Assembly (NCBI RefSeq): GCF_030159955.1
Contig: NZ_BSNK01000001.1
Coordinates: 1,550,001-1,614,000, forward strand
Direction of reading: 5' to 3'
DNA length: 64,000 bases
DNA from: Algimonas ampicilliniresistens
GTDB lineage: Bacteria > Pseudomonadota > Alphaproteobacteria > Caulobacterales > Maricaulaceae
Part shown: one piece after another, positions 1 through 8,223 of the stretch
How the letters are laid out: each line of letters starts with the position of its first letter
How positions within the stretch are numbered: position 1 is the stretch's first letter
Notes under the pieces: model-generated
Told to the model about the DNA's origin: nothing
Databases searched by the model: none
What the model saw: only the letters and a program-made list of their open reading frames with translations
Position numbers and translations under genes: made by a program

Positions 1-6
1 CAGACT

Positions 7-549
7 GTGACACACCGTCCTCTCACTCCATCCGAACGCGCCAAAGTCGAGCGTTATTTAGAGAGCCAGCGCGCGCGACCCCAAGCGCGCCCCCTCCCCA
101 GTGCCAGCATGGCTGTGAACCGGGTTCTTCGACCACTGGCCGGCAAACGCACAAAACGCGGCAGCTCTGCGCTGGCCCTGTCAGACGCTTGGCCGGAAAT
201 CATGGGTCCGCGCTGGTCAAAGATCAGCGCGCCTGTCCGATTTCGCGCGACGAAGGATGGCCGAACACTCGTCATCAGTGCGCCCGGGCCCGCGGCCTCT
301 CTCATTCTCGCGGCCTCCGGTCCGATTATAGAAAGATTGAATGCGCATCTCGGTGCCGGACAAGTATCGCGCATCCAAGTTGTTCAGGCTGCAGCGAAGA
401 CTAGGACCGAAGCTGACTCGAAACCTAAACGCGGTCTAACCCCGTCAGAAGAAGCGTCACTGCGAGAAGGCCTTACGCAAGTGGGTAATGACCGTCTAAA
501 GACGGCCTTAGAGCGGCTTGGCCGCGAAGTTATCAGGAACCAAACATGA
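7..549 (+). CDS. DUF721 (DciA-like) protein
   Basis: A 180-aa protein whose central part (about residues 35-125) reads as a DUF721 domain, including the stretch ALSDAWPEIMGP and a hydrophobic strand-rich segment ending in LNAHLGAGQVSRIQVV. DUF721 includes DciA, which helps load the replicative helicase in bacteria lacking DnaC; whether this copy does so is inference. The N terminus is basic and proline-rich and looks disordered. The GTG start lies 7 bases from the window edge with the frame open upstream, so the true start may lie outside. Its stop overlaps the start of the next gene by 4 nt, which suggests translational coupling with the DsbA-like genes and smc. Confidence 0.75.
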   Translation: MTHRPLTPSERAKVERYLESQRARPQARPLPSASMAVNRVLRPLAGKRTKRGSSALALSDAWPEIMGPRWSKISAPVRFRATKDGRTLVISAPGPAASLILAASGPIIERLNAHLGAGQVSRIQVVQAAAKTRTEADSKPKRGLTPSEEASLREGLTQVGNDRLKTALERLGREVIRNQT

Positions 550-1178
550 TCCGCGTCACACTTCTTGCTCTGACCCTTTTGGCCGCAACACCGGCTCTGG
601 CCCAAGATAGGACTACGGCGCTCAATTCGACACCGGCCTACATGCTATCAGAGGCGCCAACCGATCACACAATGGGCAGCGTTGACGCGCCAGACACACT
701 CATTCTCTATGCATCGAATGTCTGTCCACATTGTGGGACTTGGTTCGCGAATGATTGGCCTGTCGTAAAGTCTGAGCTGGTCGATACTGGTAAGCTCCGT
801 CTCGTCTTCCGTCCTCTGCCCAGCGCGCCAATCAATCTGTCGATCACAGGATTTATCATGGCCGAATGTGCGCCAGCTGAGACCTATATGACTGTCATTG
901 AAGATCAGTTTGCACGTCAATCCACAATTTTGAGCGCTCAAGACGGCGCGATCATCAAGGCGCAATATGACGCCATCGCCAAGGTTGCCGGTCTAGAAGA
1001 CGAGACTGCAATCGCTGAGTGTCTGGCTAATGAGGGCCATTTCGATACGCTCCAGACGTCGGCTAACCGCGCGGGCGCAGCCGGGATCACCGGAATTCCC
1101 TCTTTCATCTTCAACGGCGAAGTCATGAGTGGTGACAATGATGCAGCCGCAATCATGCGCTGGGTCAACGAAAACTAG
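546..1178 (+). CDS. Exported DsbA-family thiol:disulfide oxidoreductase
   Basis: A 210-aa protein with a cleavable signal peptide (hydrophobic core, then TPALAQ at residues 15-20), so it should act in the periplasm. The thioredoxin-like active site is C60-P-H-C63 (context ASNVCPHCGTW), and the cis-proline loop is GITGIPSFIFNG near residue 180. The CPHC dipeptide is the classical DsbA type, which favours disulfide formation on exported proteins. The start overlaps the DUF721 stop (ATGA), and a second DsbA-like gene follows, so the two probably work in the same envelope redox pathway. No DsbB partner is visible in the window. Confidence 0.88.
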   Translation: MIRVTLLALTLLAATPALAQDRTTALNSTPAYMLSEAPTDHTMGSVDAPDTLILYASNVCPHCGTWFANDWPVVKSELVDTGKLRLVFRPLPSAPINLSITGFIMAECAPAETYMTVIEDQFARQSTILSAQDGAIIKAQYDAIAKVAGLEDETAIAECLANEGHFDTLQTSANRAGAAGITGIPSFIFNGEVMSGDNDAAAIMRWVNEN

Positions 1179-1273
1179 ACCCTATCCACAACTGGCGCGC
1201 CCAGTCCCGGCATGGGACATAGCAAACGCATGGGCACACCTTGAACTCCACCAGCAATTCGGGATTGTCGACT

Positions 1274-1999
1274 ATGGCCTCAGTGATTCGCACATCTTTC
1301 CTTATTGGAGCCGCTGCATTGTTTGCAGCCTGCAATAATTCAGATTCAGCCCCCAAGGCTGAGACCGGATCCGAGACAGCTGTGACGAATGGTGAACGGA
1401 CAGCGTTCGAGCGGTCTGACGATCACGCCATCGGTAATCCGAATGCGACAGTGACAGTTGTTGAATATGCGTCCGTTTCGTGCGGCGCCTGCGCCAACTG
1501 GCACCAGACGGTCTACCCAGACTTCAAACAGAAATATGTCGACACGGGCAAAGTGCGCTACGTCTTCCGCGAGTTTCTAGCCGGACAACCTCAAATGGCG
1601 GATGCTGGGTTCATGATCGCGCTTTGTGCCGCGGATGAGAAGTACTTCCAAAATATCAAGCTACAGTTCGATCGTCAGGCGCAAATGTTTGAATTTGCCC
1701 AACGCGGTCAACTTCGCGATGCCTATATCAACCTCGCCAAGGCCTCTGGTCTGAGCGAAGACGGCTTTATCGAATGCATGAAGAATGAAGACCTGCGCGA
1801 ACAATATATGGATCGTATGCAGGCGGGCGTCGATGCCGGTGTAACAGGGACACCGTCCTTCTTTATCAACGGCGAAAAACAGTCTGTCTTCACTTTGGAA
1901 ACATTGGAAGCGGTCATCCTCCCGTTGCTCGGCGAAGACGTTCCCGTGGCTGAGGCTGTCGAAGAGACGCCAGCGGCAACTGAAGAGACAACCGAGTAA
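1274..1999 (+). CDS. DsbA-family lipoprotein (CGAC active site)
   Basis: A second DsbA-like protein, about 241 aa from the ATG at 1274. That start gives a short charged N terminus, a hydrophobic segment and Cys20 in LFAACN, a plausible lipobox; a TTG at 1241 would add 11 residues in front of the signal and is less likely. The active site is C70-G-A-C73 (SVSCGACANWH) and the cis-Pro loop is GVTGTPSFFING. The C-terminal tail is acidic, rich in Glu, Ala and Thr. It resembles alphaproteobacterial DsbA-like proteins encoded next to smc. CGAC differs from the CPHC of its neighbour, so the two may differ in redox potential (inference). It ends 3 nt before smc. Confidence 0.86.
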   Translation: MASVIRTSFLIGAAALFAACNNSDSAPKAETGSETAVTNGERTAFERSDDHAIGNPNATVTVVEYASVSCGACANWHQTVYPDFKQKYVDTGKVRYVFREFLAGQPQMADAGFMIALCAADEKYFQNIKLQFDRQAQMFEFAQRGQLRDAYINLAKASGLSEDGFIECMKNEDLREQYMDRMQAGVDAGVTGTPSFFINGEKQSVFTLETLEAVILPLLGEDVPVAEAVEETPAATEETTE

Positions 2000-2002
2000 T
2001 CT

Positions 2003-5000
2003 ATGGGCTCGCTGGTCTTCGACAAGATCACGCTGACGGGCTTTAAGAGCTTTGTCGAGCCCACTGACTTCCTGATTGAGCCGGGCCTGACAGGTATTGT
2101 TGGGCCCAATGGTTGTGGCAAATCCAACCTGCTGGAAGCGATCCGCTGGGTCATGGGGGCCAATAGCGCCAAGGCCATGCGCGGCGCACAGATGGAAGAC
2201 GTTATCTTCTCCGGAACTCGGCAACGTCCCGGACGCAACCAAGCGCATGTCACGCTCAGCATCAATAATAGTGCGCGTGTCGCGCCGGCCGCCTTTAACG
2301 ACTCCGATCAACTCGAAGTCATGCGGGTCATTACCAAGGGCAAAGGCTCGACCTACAAAATCAATGGCAAAACGGTCCGCGCCAAGGATGTGCAACTGCT
2401 CTTCGCGGATGCCTCGACCGGAGCCAACTCCCCCGCTCTGGTCCGTCAAAACCAGATCAGCGAGCTAATTTCAGCTAAGCCTGCCAATCGGCGTCGGGTT
2501 TTGGAAGAAGCAGCTGGTATCTCCGGTCTCCATTCGCGGCGCCACGAGGCGGAACTCCGACTGCGGGCGGCGGAGAATAACCTCGAACGCTTGGACGACA
2601 TTCTCACCCAAATCGAAAGCCAGCTCCTGTCTCTGCGCCGCCAGTCCCGGCAGGCCGCACGTTACAAACGGCTTGCAGGTGAAATCCATGAATATAGGGC
2701 GCTGCTTTGGCTGAAGCGCTGGGTCGCAGCGCTCGATACGCTGGCAGGGGCGCAAGACGCACTCAAAGCCTGTGAGGCCAATGTGCAAGACACGGCCCTA
2801 AAGGCAACGGAAGCGCAACGCCTCGCTGCCAACCTGTCCGGGGATCTCAAACCTAAACAAGAAGAACAACTGATCGCAGCGGCGGTGCTGGCACGATTAA
2901 GCGCGGCAAAGGAAGCCCTAGACGCCGACGAAAAAGCGGCCACGTCTGAGATTCGCAAGCTGGAAGCTCAAATTGAGCAGCTTGCCGCTGACATTGTCCG
3001 AGAAAGCGGCATCGTCGAGGATGCCCAAGCGGCCGAAGCCCGCCTTCAGATCGAATATGACAATCTCGCCTCTGTCGGTGACCAATCAGCCGCGCTTGAT
3101 GCCGCGCAAGACGAAGCCGAAGTGGCGTTGCGCCTTCGCAACCAAATCGAAGCCGACATGAATGAGCTCACCGCACAGATCGCCGGACAAACCGCCCGCG
3201 CCGAAAGTGCCGCCCGTGAGTTGGAGCAAAGTGAGCGGCGATTGTCAGGACGAGCGCGCGAACTGGAAGAGGCCACGGCGAAGCTAGCCGCGATTTCATC
3301 GGATGACGGCACGTCCGCCAATTTGTTTGCAGCCTCATCCAAAGACGCACTCGACGCATTAGAAGCCGCAAAAGCAACGGAACGCCAAGCTGCTGCGGCT
3401 CGAAACGAAGCCGACGAAGCGGATCAGCAAGCCCGCGAAGCCCTTTCTGATACGAAATCAGCGCTCAGCGAACTGACATCCGAACGCGCCGCGCTAGAGC
3501 GCATTGTCAATCGCGGGTCCGGTAATCATGCCACAGCCCTGTCGCTTATCACTGTGCAAAAAGGGTACGAGACTGCTTTGGCCGCCGCTCTGGGGGAAGA
3601 CCTGGATGCGGGTGTGGGCGGAGACGCCACCTTGCGCTGGACTGGCGCCTCTGAGAGCGACCAACCGCTACCTTCAGGCGCGACGCCGTTATCGCAGCTC
3701 GTGAGCGGGCCGTCCGAATTGACCGCGCGCCTCAGCCAGATTGGCGTGACGGACAGTGCAGCCGAACTCACAGCACAGCTAAAGCCCGGGCAGAGACTGG
3801 TCACACGGAATGGCCATGTTGTCCGGTGGGACGGTTTTGTCGTTGAGGCCGGAGCAGAAACTGCGGCGTCCATCAAACTCAAGCAACAGGGCCGTCTCAA
3901 AGAGATGGTCGCCGAGATTGAAGCAGCGGAATTGGCGGTCGCCAACGCTCAAACCACATTTGAAGCCGCACGCGCGCGTCGTAACACCGCCAAAGATATT
4001 GCCGCTGAGGCGCGAGCCGCGCTACCGGATCTTGAGCGCAAAGAACGGGCAGCCCAAGCGGCCGTCGCCCAATATGAGACCGATGTTGCGCGCGAAACCG
4101 CGCAGAAACGCTCTCTCGAAGAACGAATAGACCGGCTTCGGATCGAAATTGCAGAGCTCACCCAACAAAGAGACACCGCCAAAGCCGCCGTCGCAGGCTC
4201 AGATCAAGACGATACGTTAGTCCCAAAACGTGAAGCCTTGTCTGAACGGCTCTTTGACGCACGGTCTGACGCGGACGAAAAGAACACGACTTACCGATCG
4301 CTCCGCAACGCTATCGAAGCCCGCACGACCCGGCTCAAAGCTGTCGAGACAGAACGTGCCGATTGGGAACGTCGCCGCACCCAAGCCACAGACCGGGTCG
4401 CGACCTTGCAGGGACGTCACGACGCAACCGAAATCAACTATCACGCCGCAACCGAAGGCCCAGACAAGTTTGAAGACCGACGCAACAAGCTCTTTGCTGA
4501 ACTCGCCGACGCCGAAAGTCGGCGCGACGCTGCTGCAGATGCGCTGTCGGGTATTGAGACCGCGTTACGGGACGCAGAACTCCACGCCCGCGATCTGGAA
4601 CGGTTGGCTGGTGAAGCGCGCGAAGCCCGCGCCGGAGCTGAAGCTCGCCTAGTCGCCGCGAAAGAGCGGATCGGCGAGACTAAGGCACGGATCAATGAGA
4701 CGCTGCAATGTCAGCCGTCTGAGCTGACCGAGCATCTTGGCAAGCTTTCGCCAGACGTCGGTTTGTCGGAAAACGACATTGAGCGGAAATTAGAGCGGCT
4801 TGCATCCGAACGCGAACGGCTTGGGAGCGTCAATCTTCGCGCGGATGAAGAAGCGGCGGAGCAGGAAGAGACGCTCAAAAACATGAAGACTGAGCGCGAA
4901 GATCTGATCGCGGCGATCGCTCGTCTTCGCGAGGGCATTGATGAACTCAACACAGAAGGCCGCCAGCGTTTGCTAGAAGCCTTCGATGTCGTGAACGGCC

Positions 5001-5446
5001 ATTTCGCCAAATTGTTCGTCACGTTGTTCGGTGGTGGTGAGGCTTGGTTGTCCCTGACAGAGAGCGACGACCCACTGGAAGCCGGGCTTGAAGTCTTCGC
5101 CCGCCCGCCGGGCAAGACGCTTAAACCGATGAGCCTGCTGTCAGGGGGTGAGCAAGCCCTCACGGCAACGGCGCTAATTTTCGCCGTCTTCCTGTCCAAC
5201 CCAGCGCCCGTTTGCGTGCTCGACGAAGTCGATGCCCCGCTGGATGACTATAATGTAGGCCGTTATTGCGATGTGCTCGACGAGATGTCCCGCCTGACGA
5301 ACACCAAGTTCATCGCCATCACGCACAATCCCGTCACGATGAGCCGTATGGACCGCCTGTTCGGCGTCACCATGGCCGAACAAGGCGTCTCGCAACTGCT
5401 TAGCGTCGAACTCGCTCGCGCCGAAGCTTTGGTTGCGGCTGAGTAA
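2003..5446 (+). CDS. smc: Chromosome segregation ATPase Smc
   Basis: An 1147-aa SMC protein, a normal bacterial length. It has the N-terminal head with Walker A GPNGCGKS at residues 34-41, long Ala/Glu/Arg-rich coiled coils on both sides of a hinge (about residues 500-630), and a C-terminal head with ABC signature LLSGGEQALT near residue 1044 and Walker B VCVLDEVDAPLDD near residue 1070. It forms the ATP-driven condensin core that folds and separates the chromosome with ScpA and ScpB, neither of which is in this window. It starts 3 nt after the DsbA-like lipoprotein gene, so it is likely co-transcribed with it, an arrangement recurring in alphaproteobacteria. Confidence 0.97.
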   Translation: MGSLVFDKITLTGFKSFVEPTDFLIEPGLTGIVGPNGCGKSNLLEAIRWVMGANSAKAMRGAQMEDVIFSGTRQRPGRNQAHVTLSINNSARVAPAAFNDSDQLEVMRVITKGKGSTYKINGKTVRAKDVQLLFADASTGANSPALVRQNQISELISAKPANRRRVLEEAAGISGLHSRRHEAELRLRAAENNLERLDDILTQIESQLLSLRRQSRQAARYKRLAGEIHEYRALLWLKRWVAALDTLAGAQDALKACEANVQDTALKATEAQRLAANLSGDLKPKQEEQLIAAAVLARLSAAKEALDADEKAATSEIRKLEAQIEQLAADIVRESGIVEDAQAAEARLQIEYDNLASVGDQSAALDAAQDEAEVALRLRNQIEADMNELTAQIAGQTARAESAARELEQSERRLSGRARELEEATAKLAAISSDDGTSANLFAASSKDALDALEAAKATERQAAAARNEADEADQQAREALSDTKSALSELTSERAALERIVNRGSGNHATALSLITVQKGYETALAAALGEDLDAGVGGDATLRWTGASESDQPLPSGATPLSQLVSGPSELTARLSQIGVTDSAAELTAQLKPGQRLVTRNGHVVRWDGFVVEAGAETAASIKLKQQGRLKEMVAEIEAAELAVANAQTTFEAARARRNTAKDIAAEARAALPDLERKERAAQAAVAQYETDVARETAQKRSLEERIDRLRIEIAELTQQRDTAKAAVAGSDQDDTLVPKREALSERLFDARSDADEKNTTYRSLRNAIEARTTRLKAVETERADWERRRTQATDRVATLQGRHDATEINYHAATEGPDKFEDRRNKLFAELADAESRRDAAADALSGIETALRDAELHARDLERLAGEAREARAGAEARLVAAKERIGETKARINETLQCQPSELTEHLGKLSPDVGLSENDIERKLERLASERERLGSVNLRADEEAAEQEETLKNMKTEREDLIAAIARLREGIDELNTEGRQRLLEAFDVVNGHFAKLFVTLFGGGEAWLSLTESDDPLEAGLEVFARPPGKTLKPMSLLSGGEQALTATALIFAVFLSNPAPVCVLDEVDAPLDDYNVGRYCDVLDEMSRLTNTKFIAITHNPVTMSRMDRLFGVTMAEQGVSQLLSVELARAEALVAAE

Positions 5447-5468
5447 GCCGTCGCTCACCCTCTTGGCA

Positions 5469-5493
5469 CTGATTCCATGTCTCATGAAATCAG
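5469..5493 (+). terminator. Weak hairpin after smc
   Basis: Arms CTGATT-C-CATG and CATG-A-AATCAG pair across a 3-nt TCT loop with one mismatch, 23 bases after the smc stop. The following sequence is T-rich but not a clean T run. It could end smc transcripts before the ATP synthase cluster, but the evidence is only the hairpin and its position. Confidence 0.3.
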
Positions 5494-5551
5494 GCTGATA
5501 TTTGTTTCATTATCTTATTAGTTTCAATAACTTAGATGACTGACCCCACTG

Positions 5552-5580
5552 TTGACTTCGGGAGACCTGCTGATTAGGTT
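5552..5580 (+). promoter_or_regulatory. Candidate promoter of the atp Fo cluster
   Basis: TTGACT at 5552-5557 and TAGGTT at 5575-5580 are separated by 17 bases, a sigma-70-like arrangement 62 bases before the chosen atpI start. The -10 match is poor. If this is the promoter, the TTG at 5552, which could otherwise be read as an atpI start, is really the -35 element. Confidence 0.3.
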
Positions 5581-5641
5581 CCGCGCGCTTTCAAGGGGTC
5601 CCATCCGGGTGCTGTCTTTAAAGCAAAAACGCTTGGTTTTC

Positions 5642-6010
5642 ATGCCGAAACAGAACGGACAGTCCGACATCTCCCCTCAGACCGACCTCGATGCATTCGA
5701 GGAGAAGCTTGCCGCCGCTACAGCGCGTCGCCAAGCGAAGGTCAAAAAGGATGATGGTGACGACAATTCCCTTCTCGGAATGGCTTGGCGATTGAGTACG
5801 GAGCTTTTGGTGTCCGTTATGGTTGGGATGCTCCTCGGTTGGGGTATCGACAAACTGTTCGGGATCGCACCAATTGGGCTCCTAATTGGGCTTGGGTTTG
5901 GCATTGCCACCGGGTTTGTGACGGTCTTTCGCACGGCAAATGCCATGGACGCGAAGACAGCGCACATCCCCAAAGGTGAAGCCCTTCCTGAATTGGATGA
6001 TGAAGACTGA
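5642..6010 (+). CDS. atpI: ATP synthase assembly protein AtpI-like
   Basis: A protein of about 122 aa from the ATG at 5642. A TTG at 5552 would add 30 residues that look non-coding. The N-terminal third is hydrophilic and charged; two membrane segments follow (LLVSVMVGMLLGWGIDKLF and IGLLIGLGFGIATGFVTVF), the usual AtpI/F0F1 subunit I layout. AtpI helps assemble the c-ring. It leads the Fo cluster atpI-atpB-atpE-atpF'-atpF, 11 nt before atpB. The F1 genes are not in the window, in line with the split atp operons of many alphaproteobacteria. Confidence 0.8.
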   Translation: MPKQNGQSDISPQTDLDAFEEKLAAATARRQAKVKKDDGDDNSLLGMAWRLSTELLVSVMVGMLLGWGIDKLFGIAPIGLLIGLGFGIATGFVTVFRTANAMDAKTAHIPKGEALPELDDED

Positions 6011-6021
6011 AGGAGCGGGAC

Positions 6022-6771
6022 GTGGCTAGCGGACCCATGGAACAGTTTCAGATCGACCGTCAGGTTGATCTTTTCGAGATCGCCGGACAGACTGTGTCTT
6101 GGACGAACTCTGCCTTCTGGATGGTCGCATCCGTGTTGGCCATAATTGCGTTTTTTGTTCTGACGATGCGCGGCAAGCTCATCCCCGGACGGATGCAATC
6201 GCTTGGCGAGCTCTCATATGAATTCATCGCGGACATGGTTCGTGACACGGTTGGTCCTGAAGCGATGCGCTTCATGCCTTTCGTCTTTGCCCTGTTCTTC
6301 TTCATTCTGTTCGCCAATTTGATTGGCATGAACCCCTACGCCTTTACGACGACGTCACATCTCGCTGTGACTGCCGCGATGGCCATTTTTACGATCCTGA
6401 TCGTCATGGTCGCAGGCATCTGGAAGAACGGCTTCAAGTGGTTTAAGATTTTTGCACCAGCTGGTCTGCCTTTGCCGATGTATGCCATCATTATCCCGAT
6501 TGAGATTATCTCATTCCTATCCCGCCCTGTAACGCTGGCTGTACGGCTGTTCGCGAACATGGTTGCTGGACACGTAATGCTGAAACTCTTCGCAATTTTC
6601 GCGGCCTATCTCATCGCCAAAGGCGGCGTCACTGCGCTGGGCGCGATCTTGCCGATTGCCGGTACGATTGCAATTGTGGCACTCGAATTCCTTGTCGCAG
6701 CCCTTCAGGCTTTCGTTTTTGCGATCCTGACCTGTGTTTATCTCAACGACGTTTATCACGTCGAACACTAA
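6022..6771 (+). CDS. atpB: ATP synthase Fo subunit a
   Basis: A 249-aa, highly hydrophobic membrane protein. It contains the family motif SRPVTLAVRLFANMVAGH, with the essential arginine (in RLFAN, about residue 174) that faces the c-ring glutamate during proton translocation. The N-terminal region carries the usual subunit-a start (ITDxxxT-like segment replaced here by SWTNSAFWMV). The start is the GTG at 6022, behind an AAGGAG ribosome site at 6010-6015; an ATG at 6037 is the alternative. It sits between atpI and atpE. Confidence 0.95.
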   Translation: MASGPMEQFQIDRQVDLFEIAGQTVSWTNSAFWMVASVLAIIAFFVLTMRGKLIPGRMQSLGELSYEFIADMVRDTVGPEAMRFMPFVFALFFFILFANLIGMNPYAFTTTSHLAVTAAMAIFTILIVMVAGIWKNGFKWFKIFAPAGLPLPMYAIIIPIEIISFLSRPVTLAVRLFANMVAGHVMLKLFAIFAAYLIAKGGVTALGAILPIAGTIAIVALEFLVAALQAFVFAILTCVYLNDVYHVEH

Positions 6772-6817
6772 CGTTCTCAAGTAAACCCAAAGCTATCCAA
6801 CTCTAGGAGACCCCATC

Positions 6818-7042
6818 ATGGAAGCAGAAGCCGCAAAATTCATTGGTGCTGGCCTTGCAGGCACCGCCCTTATCGGTGCCGGTATTGGTATCGGTTCAAT
6901 CTTCTCGAAATATCTTGAAGGTGCTCTGCGCAATCCTTCTGCGGCTGCTGGTCAACGCACCAACTTGCTGCTGGGCTTTGCCCTTTGCGAAGCGACGGGC
7001 CTGTTCGGCTTCGTTCTCGCAATGATCATCCTGTTCTCGTAA
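6818..7042 (+). CDS. atpE: ATP synthase Fo subunit c
   Basis: A 74-aa proteolipid hairpin with a glycine-rich first helix (GAGLAGTALIGAGIGIGS), the polar loop RNP at residues 38-40 and a second helix carrying the proton-binding Glu58 in ALCEATGLFG. Length and layout are typical for alphaproteobacterial c subunits. An AGGAGA ribosome site lies just upstream. Glutamate rather than aspartate, with no extra glutamine or serine signature of sodium coupling, points to a proton-driven enzyme (inference from the family). Confidence 0.97.
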   Translation: MEAEAAKFIGAGLAGTALIGAGIGIGSIFSKYLEGALRNPSAAAGQRTNLLLGFALCEATGLFGFVLAMIILFS

Positions 7043-7079
7043 GAACAGCCCTGACGACTGACTGACGGAGATCGACGCC

Positions 7080-7613
7080 ATGGCGGCCGAGACGACCTAT
7101 ATTGACGGTGAGCACGCAGCTGAGGCTGCGAGCGGACTGCCGCAACTCGACATCTCCACTTGGACAAGCCAGATATTCTGGCTCGTCTTGACCTTTGCGG
7201 TTCTTTACTTTGCGCTTTCGCGTTTCATCCTCCCCAATCTGCGGGATACGATTGGCAACCGGACCGACCGGATCGCCGACGATCTCGACAGTGCGTCGCG
7301 GATGAAGCTCGAAGCCGAAGAGGCCGAAAAGGCTTATGAACAATCGCTGCGGGACGCGCGGGCGAAAGCCTCTAACGTTGCTGAAAGCACGCGCCAATCT
7401 CTCGACGCCGAAATCCAGACTGAACTGGATGCCGCCGATGCCGAGGCTGACCGTGAAAGCCAGCTGGCGGAAACGCGCATTCGTGAGATCAAGCAGACAG
7501 CACTCTCTAACATCGATGCTGTGGCTTCAGATGTTGCGGGCGCACTAGTGACGAAATTGACGGGCAAAACCGTAACGGATGCAGCGCTTAAAGCAGCGGT
7601 GAAGAAGGCGTGA
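7080..7613 (+). CDS. atpF': ATP synthase Fo subunit b'
   Basis: A 177-aa protein with an N-terminal membrane helix (IFWLVLTFAVLYFALSRFIL, about residues 31-50) and a long Ala/Glu/Arg-rich coiled coil, the build of a peripheral stalk b-type subunit. The first of two b-like genes after atpE is normally b' in alphaproteobacteria, which use a b/b' heterodimer. A GGAG site lies 10 bases before the ATG. The stop overlaps the region where atpF begins. Confidence 0.92.
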   Translation: MAAETTYIDGEHAAEAASGLPQLDISTWTSQIFWLVLTFAVLYFALSRFILPNLRDTIGNRTDRIADDLDSASRMKLEAEEAEKAYEQSLRDARAKASNVAESTRQSLDAEIQTELDAADAEADRESQLAETRIREIKQTALSNIDAVASDVAGALVTKLTGKTVTDAALKAAVKKA

Positions 7614-7618
7614 TCAAC

Positions 7619-8140
7619 ATGACCGCAAACCTCATCATGGCAGGCGGTAAGGCCTGGTACCTCGCATCCGAATTCTGGGTTCTTGTCCCAGTCCTTCTCT
7701 TCTTTGCTATCGTTGCTTGGAAGGGTGGCTTTAAAGCCATGGGTAGCGCTCTCGACGGACGGGCCGACGCCATTCGCGACGAACTCGACGAAGCCCGCCG
7801 CCTTCGCGAGGAAGCGCAAACGCTTCTCGCATCCTATCAACGCCGTCAGGCAGAAGCCGAAGAATTAGCCGAAGACATCGTCGATCGTGCACGTCGTGAT
7901 GCCGAAGCTATGGCGACTAAGGCGCGCGCCGACCTAACCGAGCGGCTGCAACGCCGCGCCGCGCAAGCCGAAGCCAAGATCGCCTCAGCCGAAGCCCAAG
8001 CCCTCGCTGAAGTTCGGTCTCGGGCTGCAGATCTTGCGGTTGACGCCGCCGCAGATCTAATCCGCACAGAGCTGACAGCCGCAGACAAAACACGCCTATT
8101 CAAAGACGGCGTGACGCAAATCAGCGGTGCGCTAAACTAA
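7619..8140 (+). CDS. atpF: ATP synthase Fo subunit b
   Basis: A peripheral-stalk b subunit of about 173 aa with one N-terminal membrane segment (FWVLVPVLLFFAIVAWKGG) and a charged coiled coil rich in Arg-Ala-Glu. I chose the ATG at 7619 because the AAGAAGG at 7602-7608 suits it; a GTG at 7610 overlapping the b' stop would be only one base from that site. It is the last gene of the Fo cluster. The next gene, a DUF547 protein, is preceded by a palindrome and probably has its own promoter. Confidence 0.92.
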   Translation: MTANLIMAGGKAWYLASEFWVLVPVLLFFAIVAWKGGFKAMGSALDGRADAIRDELDEARRLREEAQTLLASYQRRQAEAEELAEDIVDRARRDAEAMATKARADLTERLQRRAAQAEAKIASAEAQALAEVRSRAADLAVDAAADLIRTELTAADKTRLFKDGVTQISGALN

Positions 8141-8163
8141 CTTCGACCTATTTGTACGGGTTA

Positions 8164-8186
8164 ACATTATCGAATTTCGATAATGT
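8164..8186. promoter_or_regulatory. 23-nt perfect palindrome, candidate operator
   Basis: ACATTATCGAA (8164-8174), one central T, then its exact reverse complement TTCGATAATGT (8176-8186). It lies between the atpF stop and the chosen start of the DUF547 gene, 37 bases before that start. There is no T run after it, so a terminator is less likely than a binding site for a dimeric repressor or activator of the DUF547 gene. The regulator is unknown. Confidence 0.45.
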
Positions 8187-8223
8187 AACTTTATCGTCGA
8201 CTACATCTGTGGTCTTAGGGGGT

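Noticed and set aside
1661-2449. 262-codon frame antisense to the second DsbA-like gene and smc
   Set aside because: Opposite strand of two clear genes; no domain and no ribosome site.
5552-5641. TTG-started extension of AtpI
   Set aside because: The 30 extra residues do not look like AtpI, and the TTG coincides with a candidate -35 element.
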